Of a stretch of DNA of 64,000 nt, positions 8,058 through 15,454 are shown piece by piece. Positions within the stretch are counted from its first letter, which is position 1, and each line of letters starts with the position of its first letter. The translations under genes and the position numbers were made by a program. The DNA is from Bacillus horti. Lineage in GTDB: Bacteria > Bacillota > Bacilli > Caldalkalibacillales > JCM-10596. The notes under the pieces were generated by a model, which did no database searches, was not told the origin of the DNA, and saw nothing but the letters and a program-made list of their open reading frames with translations. The stretch spans positions 62,001 through 126,000 of the forward strand of contig NZ_JAUSTY010000005.1 in the NCBI RefSeq assembly GCF_030813115.1, written 5' to 3'.

Positions 8058-9142
8058 TGGTTATTATCAGTGAAGGGCTACTTTATGTAGCCTTTTCTGT
8101 TCTGTTCGGTACGCTTATTTTTCATTTGATTCCAGATTCGAGGAAGCCTGACATTCTTGTTCCTAAAATAGTTCTACTTTTATCTGTGGTTGGTGTTGTG
8201 CTTCTTTCTTTTGCACCAGTGCTTAAAATAATTATAAATCTAGCACGAAATTATGACCTATGGTTAATTATTGATTCCGTTCTAACGTCATTTGATATAG
8301 GGAAGGCGTGGATCTTTACTGCTACTTTAGGGACTTTGCTTTTTCTCATGTTTTTCTTTGTCGATTTGAAGAAGCAGAAGCCTTTTATCTATTTGGCCCT
8401 ATTCCTTGTGTTACTTCTTGCAGGTGCACAAGGCTGGGCTAGTCATGCCAAAACGATTGCTGGCTGGCAAGGTTTTTTTGCTCATTCAGGACATTTTCTT
8501 TTTGTTTGTATCTGGATTGGTATTTTGTTCGTAGCAGGCTGGTTTGCGAAAAATCAGCAGAACTGGATTAAGTTTTTAAATTGGTTTAGTCCTGTTGCTA
8601 TGGCCAGTGTCCTTATGGTTGGTCTCACAGGCTTTTGGATGATGGGGATGAGCCTCGAGCCGCAGGATTACACAACGGCATGGGTGCTACCGTACGGACA
8701 AGCCTTACTGTTGAAGCATATTTTGATTCTTCCTTTACTGGTATTTGCCTTTATTAATGGTTTTATTATTAGGGGGAAGCTAAAAAGCAGTGATGAGTAT
8801 AGTCCTATCCCTTGGACAAGAGCAGAGAGTGTAATTGTACTTCTAATTTTTACGGCTACAGCAGCATTAGGGCAGCAGGCACAGCCACACACGATCAGTA
8901 GAACATTAGATTTTATTGAACCGTCTATCCTATTTCAGTGGTTTTACTCTGGGGCCATCGAATCCAGTATAAGGGTGACGCCGAGCTTTGGTTTAGCTTC
9001 TATTGTACTTCTTGCTTTAAGTGTGCTGCTTTTGCTTCTGACAGTCATCCTATTTAAGAAATCTGCAAAAACATGGTATACAATCGGAACAAGCGTATTG
9101 TTTGTTATAACCACTTATTTAGCTTTGATGATAGGTGTATAA
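8057..9142 (+). CDS. CopD-family copper transport membrane protein
   Basis: A 361-residue polytopic protein with about nine helices. The CopD core is visible as GWASHAKTIAGWQGFFAHSGHFLFVCIWIG, with conserved His residues thought to bind copper, and YGQALLLKHILILPLLVFAFING. The C-terminal part has a further pair of helices. The gene overlaps copC by one base, and a terminator follows at 9181-9208, which defines a two-gene copCD operon. With CopC outside the membrane, CopD is thought to move copper across the cytoplasmic membrane (established for YcnJ and Pseudomonas CopD); direction here is inference. Confidence 0.88.
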   Translation: MVIISEGLLYVAFSVLFGTLIFHLIPDSRKPDILVPKIVLLLSVVGVVLLSFAPVLKIIINLARNYDLWLIIDSVLTSFDIGKAWIFTATLGTLLFLMFFFVDLKKQKPFIYLALFLVLLLAGAQGWASHAKTIAGWQGFFAHSGHFLFVCIWIGILFVAGWFAKNQQNWIKFLNWFSPVAMASVLMVGLTGFWMMGMSLEPQDYTTAWVLPYGQALLLKHILILPLLVFAFINGFIIRGKLKSSDEYSPIPWTRAESVIVLLIFTATAALGQQAQPHTISRTLDFIEPSILFQWFYSGAIESSIRVTPSFGLASIVLLALSVLLLLLTVILFKKSAKTWYTIGTSVLFVITTYLALMIGV

Positions 9143-9180
9143 TGCTTTAATATGAGAGAAGGTTAGTGGATGATTAAAAG

Positions 9181-9208
9181 GATCAGGGGAAATCCTCTGA
9201 TCTTTTTT
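9181..9208 (+). terminator. Rho-independent terminator of copCD
   Basis: GATCAGGGG (9181-9189) pairs with CCTCTGATC (one G-U) around a short loop and is followed by six T. Confidence 0.85.
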
Positions 9209-9235
9209 GCAATTCAATTCTGTTTATGATATATT
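9207..9235 (+). promoter_or_regulatory. SigA-type promoter of the ClpX-zinc-finger gene
   Basis: TTGCAA (9207-9212), 17-base spacer, TATATT (9230-9235). The -35 box overlaps the copCD terminator T tract. The predicted start point is near 9242, immediately before the palindrome at 9249. Confidence 0.5.
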
Positions 9236-9248
9236 GAATATAATAAAA

Positions 9249-9266
9249 TGTATACAATTGTATACA
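9249..9266. promoter_or_regulatory. 18-bp perfect palindrome, GntR-type operator candidate
   Basis: TGTATACAATTGTATACA is a perfect 18-bp palindrome; its TTGTATACA half fits the TNGTNNACNA pattern of GntR-family (FadR-like) operators. It lies between the predicted transcription start and the ribosome binding site of the gene at 9302, where a repressor would block it. The regulator is not identified. Confidence 0.55.
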
Positions 9267-9301
9267 AGAGGCAACAAATGTATAAAGAAAGGTGAGAGAT
9301 A

Positions 9302-9709
9302 ATGGATAAGGATTTCCGTAAAAAAACATTTAGAGGGGCAAAAATTGAAGATCATATTATTGAGGTAGAACGTTTGGCCAATTTATGCGAGCAGAAAATT
9401 AAGGAGACAGAGAATACAGATAGACAACGTTTTTATGAAGGCATGGCTATAGCGTATACGACTATTGTTCTAAAGCTAAAAGGTGAGTTCGAATATATCG
9501 AACCTAAAGTGATTGATGAACTCTATTCGTCAGCTAATAAGGTCGATTTTAAAGGTGGAAGTGAAGCTGCAGATTACACAGAGACCTGCTCCTTCTGTAA
9601 AAAAGAGAAAGATGAGGTAGGTACATTGGTTTTAGGACCAGGAGTATCAATTTGTCCCTCTTGCTTAGAGTTTGGAAAGGAAGTATTAGTAGATCAGAGC
9701 CAGAGTTAA
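9302..9709 (+). CDS. free-standing ClpX-type C4 zinc-finger protein
   Basis: A 135-residue protein. Residues 1-80 form a helical domain (EVERLANLCEQKIKETENTD, then FYEGMAIAYTTIVLKLKG) that I do not recognise. Residues 92-125 form a zinc finger like the N-terminal domain of ClpX: Cys96 and Cys99 in CSFCKKEKDEV, Cys118 and Cys121 in ICPSCLEFG. The AAA+ ATPase part of ClpX is absent. In ClpX this finger dimerises and binds substrates and adaptors, so a stand-alone copy might bind the same partners; that is inference. AAAGGTGAGAG precedes the ATG. The gene is monocistronic between its own promoter/operator and a strong terminator. Confidence 0.75.
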   Translation: MDKDFRKKTFRGAKIEDHIIEVERLANLCEQKIKETENTDRQRFYEGMAIAYTTIVLKLKGEFEYIEPKVIDELYSSANKVDFKGGSEAADYTETCSFCKKEKDEVGTLVLGPGVSICPSCLEFGKEVLVDQSQS

Positions 9710-9736
9710 ATGACCTTTTCTAAATGATAATTAGCT

Positions 9737-9775
9737 AAAAGTCTATTTTTGATGAAGTCAAAGGTAGGCTTTTTT
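9737..9775 (+). terminator. Rho-independent terminator after the zinc-finger gene
   Basis: A 16-bp stem (AAAAGTCTATTTTTGA with TCAAAGGTAGGCTTTT, with a few G-U pairs) and a 5-base loop ends in a T run; it can work in both directions. Confidence 0.8.
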
Positions 9776-9917
9776 GTACTCTTTTACACAATAATCAGGC
9801 TTATTAATGAAAAATTTTCTAAAAAAGAATTGTAACTTTCAAACAAAATAGATATATTATAATTAATAAATATAAAAGTATAAAAAGTATATTAAGTGAA
9901 TTAAGGAGGTTTTTAAA

Positions 9918-10109
9918 ATGACTAAGTTTAACATTCAAGGTATGAATCTTAAGGATTTAAAAGGTAAAATTGTGATGATTACTGGAGCTACAAAGGGACT
10001 AGGGAGAGAGCTTGCTTTAGCATTTGCTGCACAAGGAGCTTACTTGTCTGTATGCGCGCGACAGCTACTAGGCAAGGGATCTGGTGAAGCTTCTTTCACT
10101 AAACCGTAG
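9918..10109 (+). pseudogene. 5' remnant of a short-chain dehydrogenase (SDR) gene
   Basis: AAGGAGG and an ATG at 9918 open a typical SDR: GKIVMITGATKGLGRELALAFAAQGAYLSVCAR holds beta-1, the TGxxxGxG cofactor loop (TGATKGLG) and the second strand. After residue 49 the similarity stops. The last 14 codons are out-of-frame reading of the adjoining queA-like gene and end at a TAG at 10107. About 190 C-terminal residues, including the Tyr-x3-Lys active site, are missing, so it cannot be a working enzyme. The likely event is a deletion that joined this gene to the queA-like gene downstream; the breakpoint is between about 10060 and 10072. Confidence 0.75.
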
Positions 10110-11010
10110 GACAGGGGAAACAGGTCATTTTGTTTTTAATCAGTTAGAGGAGCTATTAAGACCGGGGGATGCGGTTATTTTAAATAATAGTCGTACGATT
10201 CCAGCTCAGCTAACGGGAAAAAGCAAGAATGATGAACAGGTGATTATGCGTTTAGCAAAAAGGGTAAATGAAGATACATGGAAAGTTCTTCTTATTGGCG
10301 AAAAAACATGGAAGCAAGGAGATACGTTTCGTTTTAATGATCATGTGACAGCGGTTATTTCTGAGCGCCAGGAGGGTCATCCTTTAGTAACAATGAAATT
10401 CTCCATATGCTGTCAGGAGCTATGGAATGAATTCTATAAGCAGGGAGAGCCTATTCGTTATGAATACATCCATGTCCCGTGGGAGCTCGATTATTATCAG
10501 ACTGTCTTTGCTACAGTTCCGAGTTCAGTAGAAATGCCATCGGCTGGAAGAGCGTTTAGCTGGGAGCTGATTCAAAAGCTACGGAAAAAGAATATTCAAA
10601 TCGGCTTTGTCCAGCTACACACTGGTCTTAGCTACTATGAGGACGATCATTTGCCCCATATCCCTTCCGATCACATTGAGGAGTATTTTATTCCGCTGGA
10701 AACGGCTGATTTTGTTACACAGTTGAAGCAGCAGGGAGGAAGAGTAATTGCTGTTGGAACCACTGTTGTAAGAGCATTGGAGTCTGTCTATGCTAAGCAT
10801 AAAAAGGTTCAGGAGATTCATGATCAAACAAATTTATATATCACACAGGATTTTAAGCTTCAGCTGGTTGATGGGTTAATTACTGACTTGCATGAGCCAG
10901 AAGCTAGCCATTTGGATTTGCTGTTAGCTTTTATTCAACAGGACTTCTTACAAAGTAGCTACGAGGAAGCGATACAGAAGGGCTACTTATGGCATGAGTT
11001 GGGGATATGA
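10084..11010 (+). CDS. QueA-like S-adenosylmethionine:tRNA ribosyltransferase-isomerase, N-terminally truncated
   Basis: QueA transfers and isomerises the ribosyl moiety of SAM onto preQ1-tRNA to make epoxyqueuosine. Recognisable QueA blocks are LRPGDAVILNNSRTIPAQL, the VPWELDYYQTVFATVPSSVE region, SAGRAFSWELI, QIGFVQLHTGLS and VIAVGTTVVRALES. QueA proteins are about 340 residues; this frame gives 308 from a GTG at 10084 and lacks the first 25 or so residues. In-frame homology reaches back a little (ARDLVKLLSLNRRTGE), but a TAG at 10069 blocks further extension. AAGGGA before the GTG could still allow translation. It is a divergent paralogue, not the tgt-linked queA. Whether it functions is doubtful. 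Confidence 0.65.
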   Translation: MKLLSLNRRTGETGHFVFNQLEELLRPGDAVILNNSRTIPAQLTGKSKNDEQVIMRLAKRVNEDTWKVLLIGEKTWKQGDTFRFNDHVTAVISERQEGHPLVTMKFSICCQELWNEFYKQGEPIRYEYIHVPWELDYYQTVFATVPSSVEMPSAGRAFSWELIQKLRKKNIQIGFVQLHTGLSYYEDDHLPHIPSDHIEEYFIPLETADFVTQLKQQGGRVIAVGTTVVRALESVYAKHKKVQEIHDQTNLYITQDFKLQLVDGLITDLHEPEASHLDLLLAFIQQDFLQSSYEEAIQKGYLWHELGI

Positions 11011-11135
11011 ATCTCATTCTTTAGACAAAATAAAAAAGGGCTTTTAAAATGTGGAATCTGTGGTTGCTTTCATGAATGTTTTTGTATAGGATGTAAAGAG
11101 TGGAAAGATGACAGGAGTCCCGTTTTTTGCAGGAT

Positions 11136-11173
11136 AAGCTGTGAGCAGAGCAGGTGTGTTCACAGTTTTTCTT
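11136..11173 (+). terminator. Rho-independent terminator downstream of the queA-like gene
   Basis: AAGCTGTGA (11136-11144) pairs with TCACAGTTT (11160-11168), 9 bp, followed by further T residues. It separates the queA-like gene from the mgtE leader. Confidence 0.7.
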
Positions 11174-11229
11174 TACGTTTAAGATAGTATAAAATGTGAT
11201 ACCTTATTTTCTTCAAATTTTATACTTTC

Positions 11230-11352
11230 TGACGGCAAGACATAGGATGTGCAACTTTGCTTTGCGTCACTTGCGCACTTTGTGTGAAAGCTTCCTCTAA
11301 TGATGGACTAGACGACTTCTTCGAGGGAGCTTCGATAAAAGAAGCTTTTCTT
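11230..11352 (+). promoter_or_regulatory. structured mgtE leader with alternative hairpins (candidate attenuator)
   Basis: Three hairpins can be drawn. TGACGGCAAG (11230-11239) pairs with CTTTGCGTCA (11260-11269). AAGCTTCCTC (11288-11297) pairs with GAGGGAGCTT (11323-11332). AGCTTC (11328-11333) pairs with GAAGCT (11341-11346), followed by TTTTCTTATT. The second and third share 11328-11332 and exclude each other, the usual antiterminator/terminator arrangement. The conserved core of the M-box Mg2+ riboswitch, known before mgtE in B. subtilis, is not present anywhere in 11011-11398. The terminator T tract is imperfect, so this is a candidate. Confidence 0.45.
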
Positions 11353-11398
11353 ATTACAATTGCCTTTATAGAAGTAAGCTGGAGAGGAGGAGCCTACT

Positions 11399-12757
11399 AT
11401 GATTAAAAACATGTCAGAAAATCAAATTGTGCTACAGCTTATCAAATATATGAAGGATGGGAAAAAACAAAGCTTTCAAGGAATCCTTGATGAGCTGCAT
11501 CCCTATGACATAGCACGCATCTATGAGAATATGCCGGAGAAGCATCATACTAGATTCCTCCTCTTTTCTCACCCTGAACAGATCGCTGATCTCGTTCAAG
11601 AGCTCGATAAGCCTATGCAGCTCGAGCTTTTACTAAAGCTGGGGATTGAGAAGTCCGGACAGGTTTTAGACCTTATGGATAATGATGACCTAGCTCAGCT
11701 CTTGGATGGACTATCTTCAGAACGAATTGAAGAGCTACTTTCAGGGATGAAACAAGAGGAATCAGAGATTGTCCAGAACATGATGAATTATCCACCAGAA
11801 ACGGCAGGACGATTGATGACCAATCGATTCGTCTGGATCCCACAGCATTATACGGTACGTGAGACGGTAGATAAGCTAAAGTCATTCGCTGGATTTTCTG
11901 AAACGATTAATTATCTTTACGTGATTGATCATGATAAGAAGCTTGTGGGTGTAGTTTCCTATCGCGACATCATTCTTGCAGATGAGCATGAAAAAATCCA
12001 GGATATTATGTATAGCAGGGTTATCTCAGTAGAAGCTCATACTGACCAAGAGGAGGTTGCACAGTTAATTGAAAGGTACGACTTTCTAGCGATTCCGGTC
12101 GTTACGGAAGAGCAGGTGCTTGTTGGGATTGTAACGGTCGATGATATTATTGACGTTGTGATCAGCGAGGCAACAGAGGATATCGAAAAGCTATCCGCTT
12201 CGGGTAAATCCATTGATTTTGACACGAGTGCTTTTGTAGCTGCATATCGAAGACTACCCTGGCTCATTTTGCTATTATTTATTGGTCTTGTTTCGGGCTC
12301 AATTATCAGTAGCTTTGAAGATACGTTATCTATGGTTGTAGCTTTGACCTTTTTTATGCCACTTATAGCTGGTATGACAGGAAATATTGGTACACAATCT
12401 CTGGCTGTTGTAGTACGTGGATTAATCACCCGGGAGATTGATCGCGGGGTCATCATTAGACTAGTCTTTAGAGAGCTGAAGGTTGGTCTAATGATTGGAA
12501 TCACATGTGGAATCCTAATTTTTTTAATCGCTTATATTTGGAGAGGAGACCCTATTCTCGGTATAGTTGTAGGTAGCTCACTCATTATGACCCTGATTAT
12601 TGGAACGCTAGCAGGTACAATTATACCTATAATACTGTACCGCTTTAACGTTGACCCTGCCGTTGCTTCAGGGCCACTTATCACTACGTTAAATGATATC
12701 CTGTCATTACTTATTTACTTCAGTATTGCTACAATGTTTCTGTCTAAGCTGCTATAG
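11399..12757 (+). CDS. mgtE: magnesium transporter MgtE
   Basis: MgtE is a Mg2+-gated Mg2+ channel of the cytoplasmic membrane. The 452 residues contain the helical N domain (about 15-130, with MPEKHHTRFLLFSHPEQIADL and ETAGRLMTN), a CBS pair (about 135-260), a connecting helix, and five C-terminal transmembrane helices (about 285-452) with the pore motif MPLIAGMTGNIGTQSLAVVVRG. Length and order match Thermus and Bacillus MgtE. GAGGAGG lies 7 bases before the ATG at 11399. It is preceded by a structured leader and followed by a terminator, so it is a single-gene unit. Confidence 0.97.
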   Translation: MIKNMSENQIVLQLIKYMKDGKKQSFQGILDELHPYDIARIYENMPEKHHTRFLLFSHPEQIADLVQELDKPMQLELLLKLGIEKSGQVLDLMDNDDLAQLLDGLSSERIEELLSGMKQEESEIVQNMMNYPPETAGRLMTNRFVWIPQHYTVRETVDKLKSFAGFSETINYLYVIDHDKKLVGVVSYRDIILADEHEKIQDIMYSRVISVEAHTDQEEVAQLIERYDFLAIPVVTEEQVLVGIVTVDDIIDVVISEATEDIEKLSASGKSIDFDTSAFVAAYRRLPWLILLLFIGLVSGSIISSFEDTLSMVVALTFFMPLIAGMTGNIGTQSLAVVVRGLITREIDRGVIIRLVFRELKVGLMIGITCGILIFLIAYIWRGDPILGIVVGSSLIMTLIIGTLAGTIIPIILYRFNVDPAVASGPLITTLNDILSLLIYFSIATMFLSKLL

Positions 12758-12804
12758 AGCAAATGGATGGAAATAGTAGTGTCTACAAGAATATCTTCTT
12801 TATT

Positions 12805-12841
12805 GAGCTATATCTTGAAACAAGGGTATAGCTCTTTATTT
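12805..12841 (+). terminator. Rho-independent terminator after mgtE
   Basis: GAGCTATATCTT (12805-12816) pairs with AGGGTATAGCTC over 12 bp with G-U pairs, followed by TTTATTT. Confidence 0.75.
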
Positions 12842-12931
12842 ATACTTCAGATAGTCGTATTAGTGGCTTAAATAGCCAGTATAAGATAGTATTTAAGATA
12901 GGATTAGGTATAAAAAAGAGGAGGCCCTACG

Positions 12932-14089
12932 ATGATAAATTTTCAAATTCAAAACCCAACTGAAATTCTGTTTGGAAAGGATCAGATTACTCAACTACCT
13001 ACGAAGGTGAAGGAGTATGGGACGAAAATCCTATTGGTGTATGGTGGAGGCAGTATAAAAGGCTTCGGCTTATATGATAAAGTTATTGAGCTACTACAAG
13101 CGGCTGATTGCGAAATCCATGAGCTCGCAGGAGTAGAGCCTAACCCTAGGTTAAGTACAGTTCAAAAAGGTGTACAGATATGTAAGGATAACCAGGTGGA
13201 GCTTATTTTAGCTGTAGGTGGCGGTAGTGTTATTGATGCAGCTAAGGCTGTCGCCGTTGGAGCTACATATGACGGTGATGTATGGGATTTTTATGATAAA
13301 ACAGCGGTGGCACAATCAGCGTTACCATTAGGGGTTATTCTAACCCTGGCTGCTACTGGCTCTGAAATGAACAGAGGTAGTGTTGTTACAAATTGGGAGC
13401 TTAAAGAGAAGCGTGGAGCTGGCACAACGTTCCCAAGCTTTTCTATTTTAGATCCAACCTATACGTATTCCGTTCCTAAGGATCAAACGATGTATGGAAT
13501 TGTTGATATGATGTCCCATGTTTTTGAGCAGTACTTTTCTCATACGGAGCATATTCAGGTACAAACGCGGTCTTGTGAAGGTCTGCTGAAAACGATCGTT
13601 GAGTACGCACCAAAGGTCCTTGCTGACCCTGAGGATTATGACGCTCGTGCAACAATCATGTACGCTGGTACAGTGGCGTTAAACGGTCAGCTTACCCCTG
13701 GAGTGGAGACAGATTGGGCAAGTCATGCGATTGAGCATGCGGTGAGTGCTATTTATGATATTCCTCATGCTGGTGGACTGGCGATTCTCTTCCCGAATTG
13801 GATGAAGTATGTGTACAAGGAAAATACAGATCGCTTTAAGCGTTTCGCTGTTGAGGTGTGGAATGTTGATCCAGCAGGTAAGACGGATGATGAGCTTGCT
13901 TTAGCTGGTATTGAAGCTACCAGAACATTTTTTGATCAAATAGGCGCTCCTAGTCGTCTAGCTGATTACGATATTAAGAATGAGCATTTAGATCAAATGG
14001 CTTCTCATGCAACGCGTTTCGGGACTATTGGTGGGTTTAAAAAGCTAGAAAAGGAAGACGTTCTTCAAATTTTAGAAATGAGTTTATAA
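12932..14089 (+). CDS. iron-containing alcohol dehydrogenase (YugJ/BdhA-like)
   Basis: A 385-residue group III (Fe-ADH) dehydrogenase, the NAD(P)H-dependent butanol dehydrogenase type. It shows the nucleotide loop [16 protein letters not shown] (about residue 92-107), the conserved [14 protein letters not shown] segment, and the C-terminal metal signature around [21 protein letters not shown] with the metal-binding His residues, which look intact. The family reduces aldehydes such as butyraldehyde or methylglyoxal-type products in the cytoplasm. AGAGGAGG precedes the ATG. It is flanked by terminators and is therefore monocistronic. Exact substrate is unknown. Confidence 0.93.
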   Translation: MINFQIQNPTEILFGKDQITQLPTKVKEYGTKILLVYGGGSIKGFGLYDKVIELLQAADCEIHELAGVEPNPRLSTVQKGVQICKDNQVELILAVGGGSVIDAAKAVAVGATYDGDVWDFYDKTAVAQSALPLGVILTLAATGSEMNRGSVVTNWELKEKRGAGTTFPSFSILDPTYTYSVPKDQTMYGIVDMMSHVFEQYFSHTEHIQVQTRSCEGLLKTIVEYAPKVLADPEDYDARATIMYAGTVALNGQLTPGVETDWASHAIEHAVSAIYDIPHAGGLAILFPNWMKYVYKENTDRFKRFAVEVWNVDPAGKTDDELALAGIEATRTFFDQIGAPSRLADYDIKNEHLDQMASHATRFGTIGGFKKLEKEDVLQILEMSL

Positions 14090-14116
14090 TTCAATTCGTA
14101 TCTTTTAAATTATTGT

Positions 14117-14172
14117 AAGATGCTCTCTTTTTGTACAGGGTGTGATTGTACAATTTGGGAGTATCTTTTTTT
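14117..14172 (+). terminator. long Rho-independent terminator after the iron ADH gene
   Basis: AAGATGCTCTC (14117-14127) pairs with GGGAGTATCTT and a nested TTGTACA/TGTACAA stem lies inside; seven T residues follow. The gene-free stretch 14090-14398 holds this hairpin and the promoter at 14219. Confidence 0.85.
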
Positions 14173-14218
14173 AGAAAATACTAAAGTAATTTTAGCTTTT
14201 TGAAATCCTACGGGTTAG

Positions 14219-14248
14219 TTGTACCTAAAGGGAAAAGTAAGTTATAAT
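14219..14248 (+). promoter_or_regulatory. SigA-type promoter upstream of the degV gene
   Basis: TTGTAC (14219-14224), an 18-base spacer and a perfect TATAAT (14243-14248). The start codon is about 150 bases downstream, leaving a longish untranslated leader in which I see no recognised riboswitch. Confidence 0.5.
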
Positions 14249-14398
14249 AACAACGATAAGCCCTTATTTTATCATTATATATACATAAGAGACATACATA
14301 TTGGAACAAGTGTTGTAATATTTTTACTAAACTATTCTAGTATGTAGAAGTAGGAGAGTTGAGAACAAAATAAAGTAATAAAACAAAGGAGGAGTATG

Positions 14399-15265
14399 AT
14401 GGAAAATATCGTTTATGTTTTAGATAGTGGAAGCGATTTCGAACGTGAGCAGTTGGACAAGCTTAATCTGCAGTACCCTGTGGAATTTATTCCTCTCAAT
14501 ATTCATATTGGGGACGAGGTATACTTGGATGGTGTGAATATCAACAAGAAGGAATTTTATGAGAAAATGGCTCAGTCTGAGGAGCTACCGAAAACGAGCC
14601 AGCCATCCCCACAAATGTTTTTTGATATGTATAAAAAGCTAATAGATGAAGGGAAGCAGGTTGTCAATTTGACGCTTTCTTCAGGGGTAAGTGGAACTTA
14701 TCAAAGTGCCCTAATCGCTAAGGATATGCTTGAGGACGCTGAAAAAGAGCATGTTCATCTTGTGGATACCCAACAGCTATCGGTCACTATTCTATTACTG
14801 CTTAAAAAGCTAGATACTCTTCTTACAGAAGGAAAAAGCTTGAATGAGGCTATCGGGTGGCTTGAGGACAACAAACACAAGGGTACTATGTTTGGTTTAT
14901 TGGATACACTAGAGAATTTAAAGAAGGGTGGAAGAATCTCTAGTGCTCAAGCGATGATTGGCGGATTGCTTAACATTAAGCCACTAGTAGAGATCAAGGA
15001 TGGTAAGGTAGAATCTTTGGGTAAGGCTCGTGGGAGAAAGAAGGGTCAACAGCTTCTAGCAGACTCTATTGGCTCTATTGATCACTACACGTCAGACAGT
15101 ATATTTATAGCACATAATTTTGCCACATTAGATGATGCTAAACAAGAGTTGTCCCAAATACTAGATGTAAACGCTTTTGAACAGGTATTTTATTATACGC
15201 TAGGAAGTACAATCGGAACACATGCTGGTCCAAACACATTAGGGATTGCACTTATGAAAAAATAA
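14399..15265 (+). CDS. DegV-family fatty-acid-binding protein
   Basis: A 288-residue DegV protein; the family binds a long-chain fatty acid and includes FakB, which delivers fatty acids to the FakA kinase. Typical blocks are the opening strand with DSGSDF, FIPLNIHIGDEVYLDG, TSQPSPQMF, LTLSSGVSGTYQSALIA and TLENLKKGGRISSAQA, and the C-terminal GSTIGTHAGPNTLGIALM. Two ATG codons occur (14396 and 14399); AAAGGAGG suits the second better (7-base spacing), so I start at 14399. The gene stands alone between a promoter and a terminator; no fakA is adjacent. The role in fatty-acid use is inferred from the family. Confidence 0.9.
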   Translation: MENIVYVLDSGSDFEREQLDKLNLQYPVEFIPLNIHIGDEVYLDGVNINKKEFYEKMAQSEELPKTSQPSPQMFFDMYKKLIDEGKQVVNLTLSSGVSGTYQSALIAKDMLEDAEKEHVHLVDTQQLSVTILLLLKKLDTLLTEGKSLNEAIGWLEDNKHKGTMFGLLDTLENLKKGGRISSAQAMIGGLLNIKPLVEIKDGKVESLGKARGRKKGQQLLADSIGSIDHYTSDSIFIAHNFATLDDAKQELSQILDVNAFEQVFYYTLGSTIGTHAGPNTLGIALMKK

Positions 15266-15287
15266 ATATACCATAATAACTATGGAC

Positions 15288-15320
15288 AAAGCCTTGAAAC
15301 GATTCGTTACAAGGCTTTTC
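15288..15320 (+). terminator. Rho-independent terminator after degV
   Basis: AAAGCCTTG (15288-15296) pairs perfectly with CAAGGCTTT (15310-15318), with an inner AACG/CGTT, followed by TTC. Confidence 0.8.
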
Positions 15321-15454
15321 TAAAACATTCTCCTTTAATTATGTACATTTTACAGGCATAATGCATGGCAGATAGGGTATGAATGTTAATGTTATGTCAC
15401 AAAAACAGAACTCATACATAAAGCTGTGGAGTAGGAATGAAAGGGGTACTGGCT

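Noticed and set aside
11011-11398. M-box (ykoK) Mg2+ riboswitch before mgtE
   Set aside because: The conserved GTTAGGTGAGGCTCC core and its partner segments are not found in the leader.
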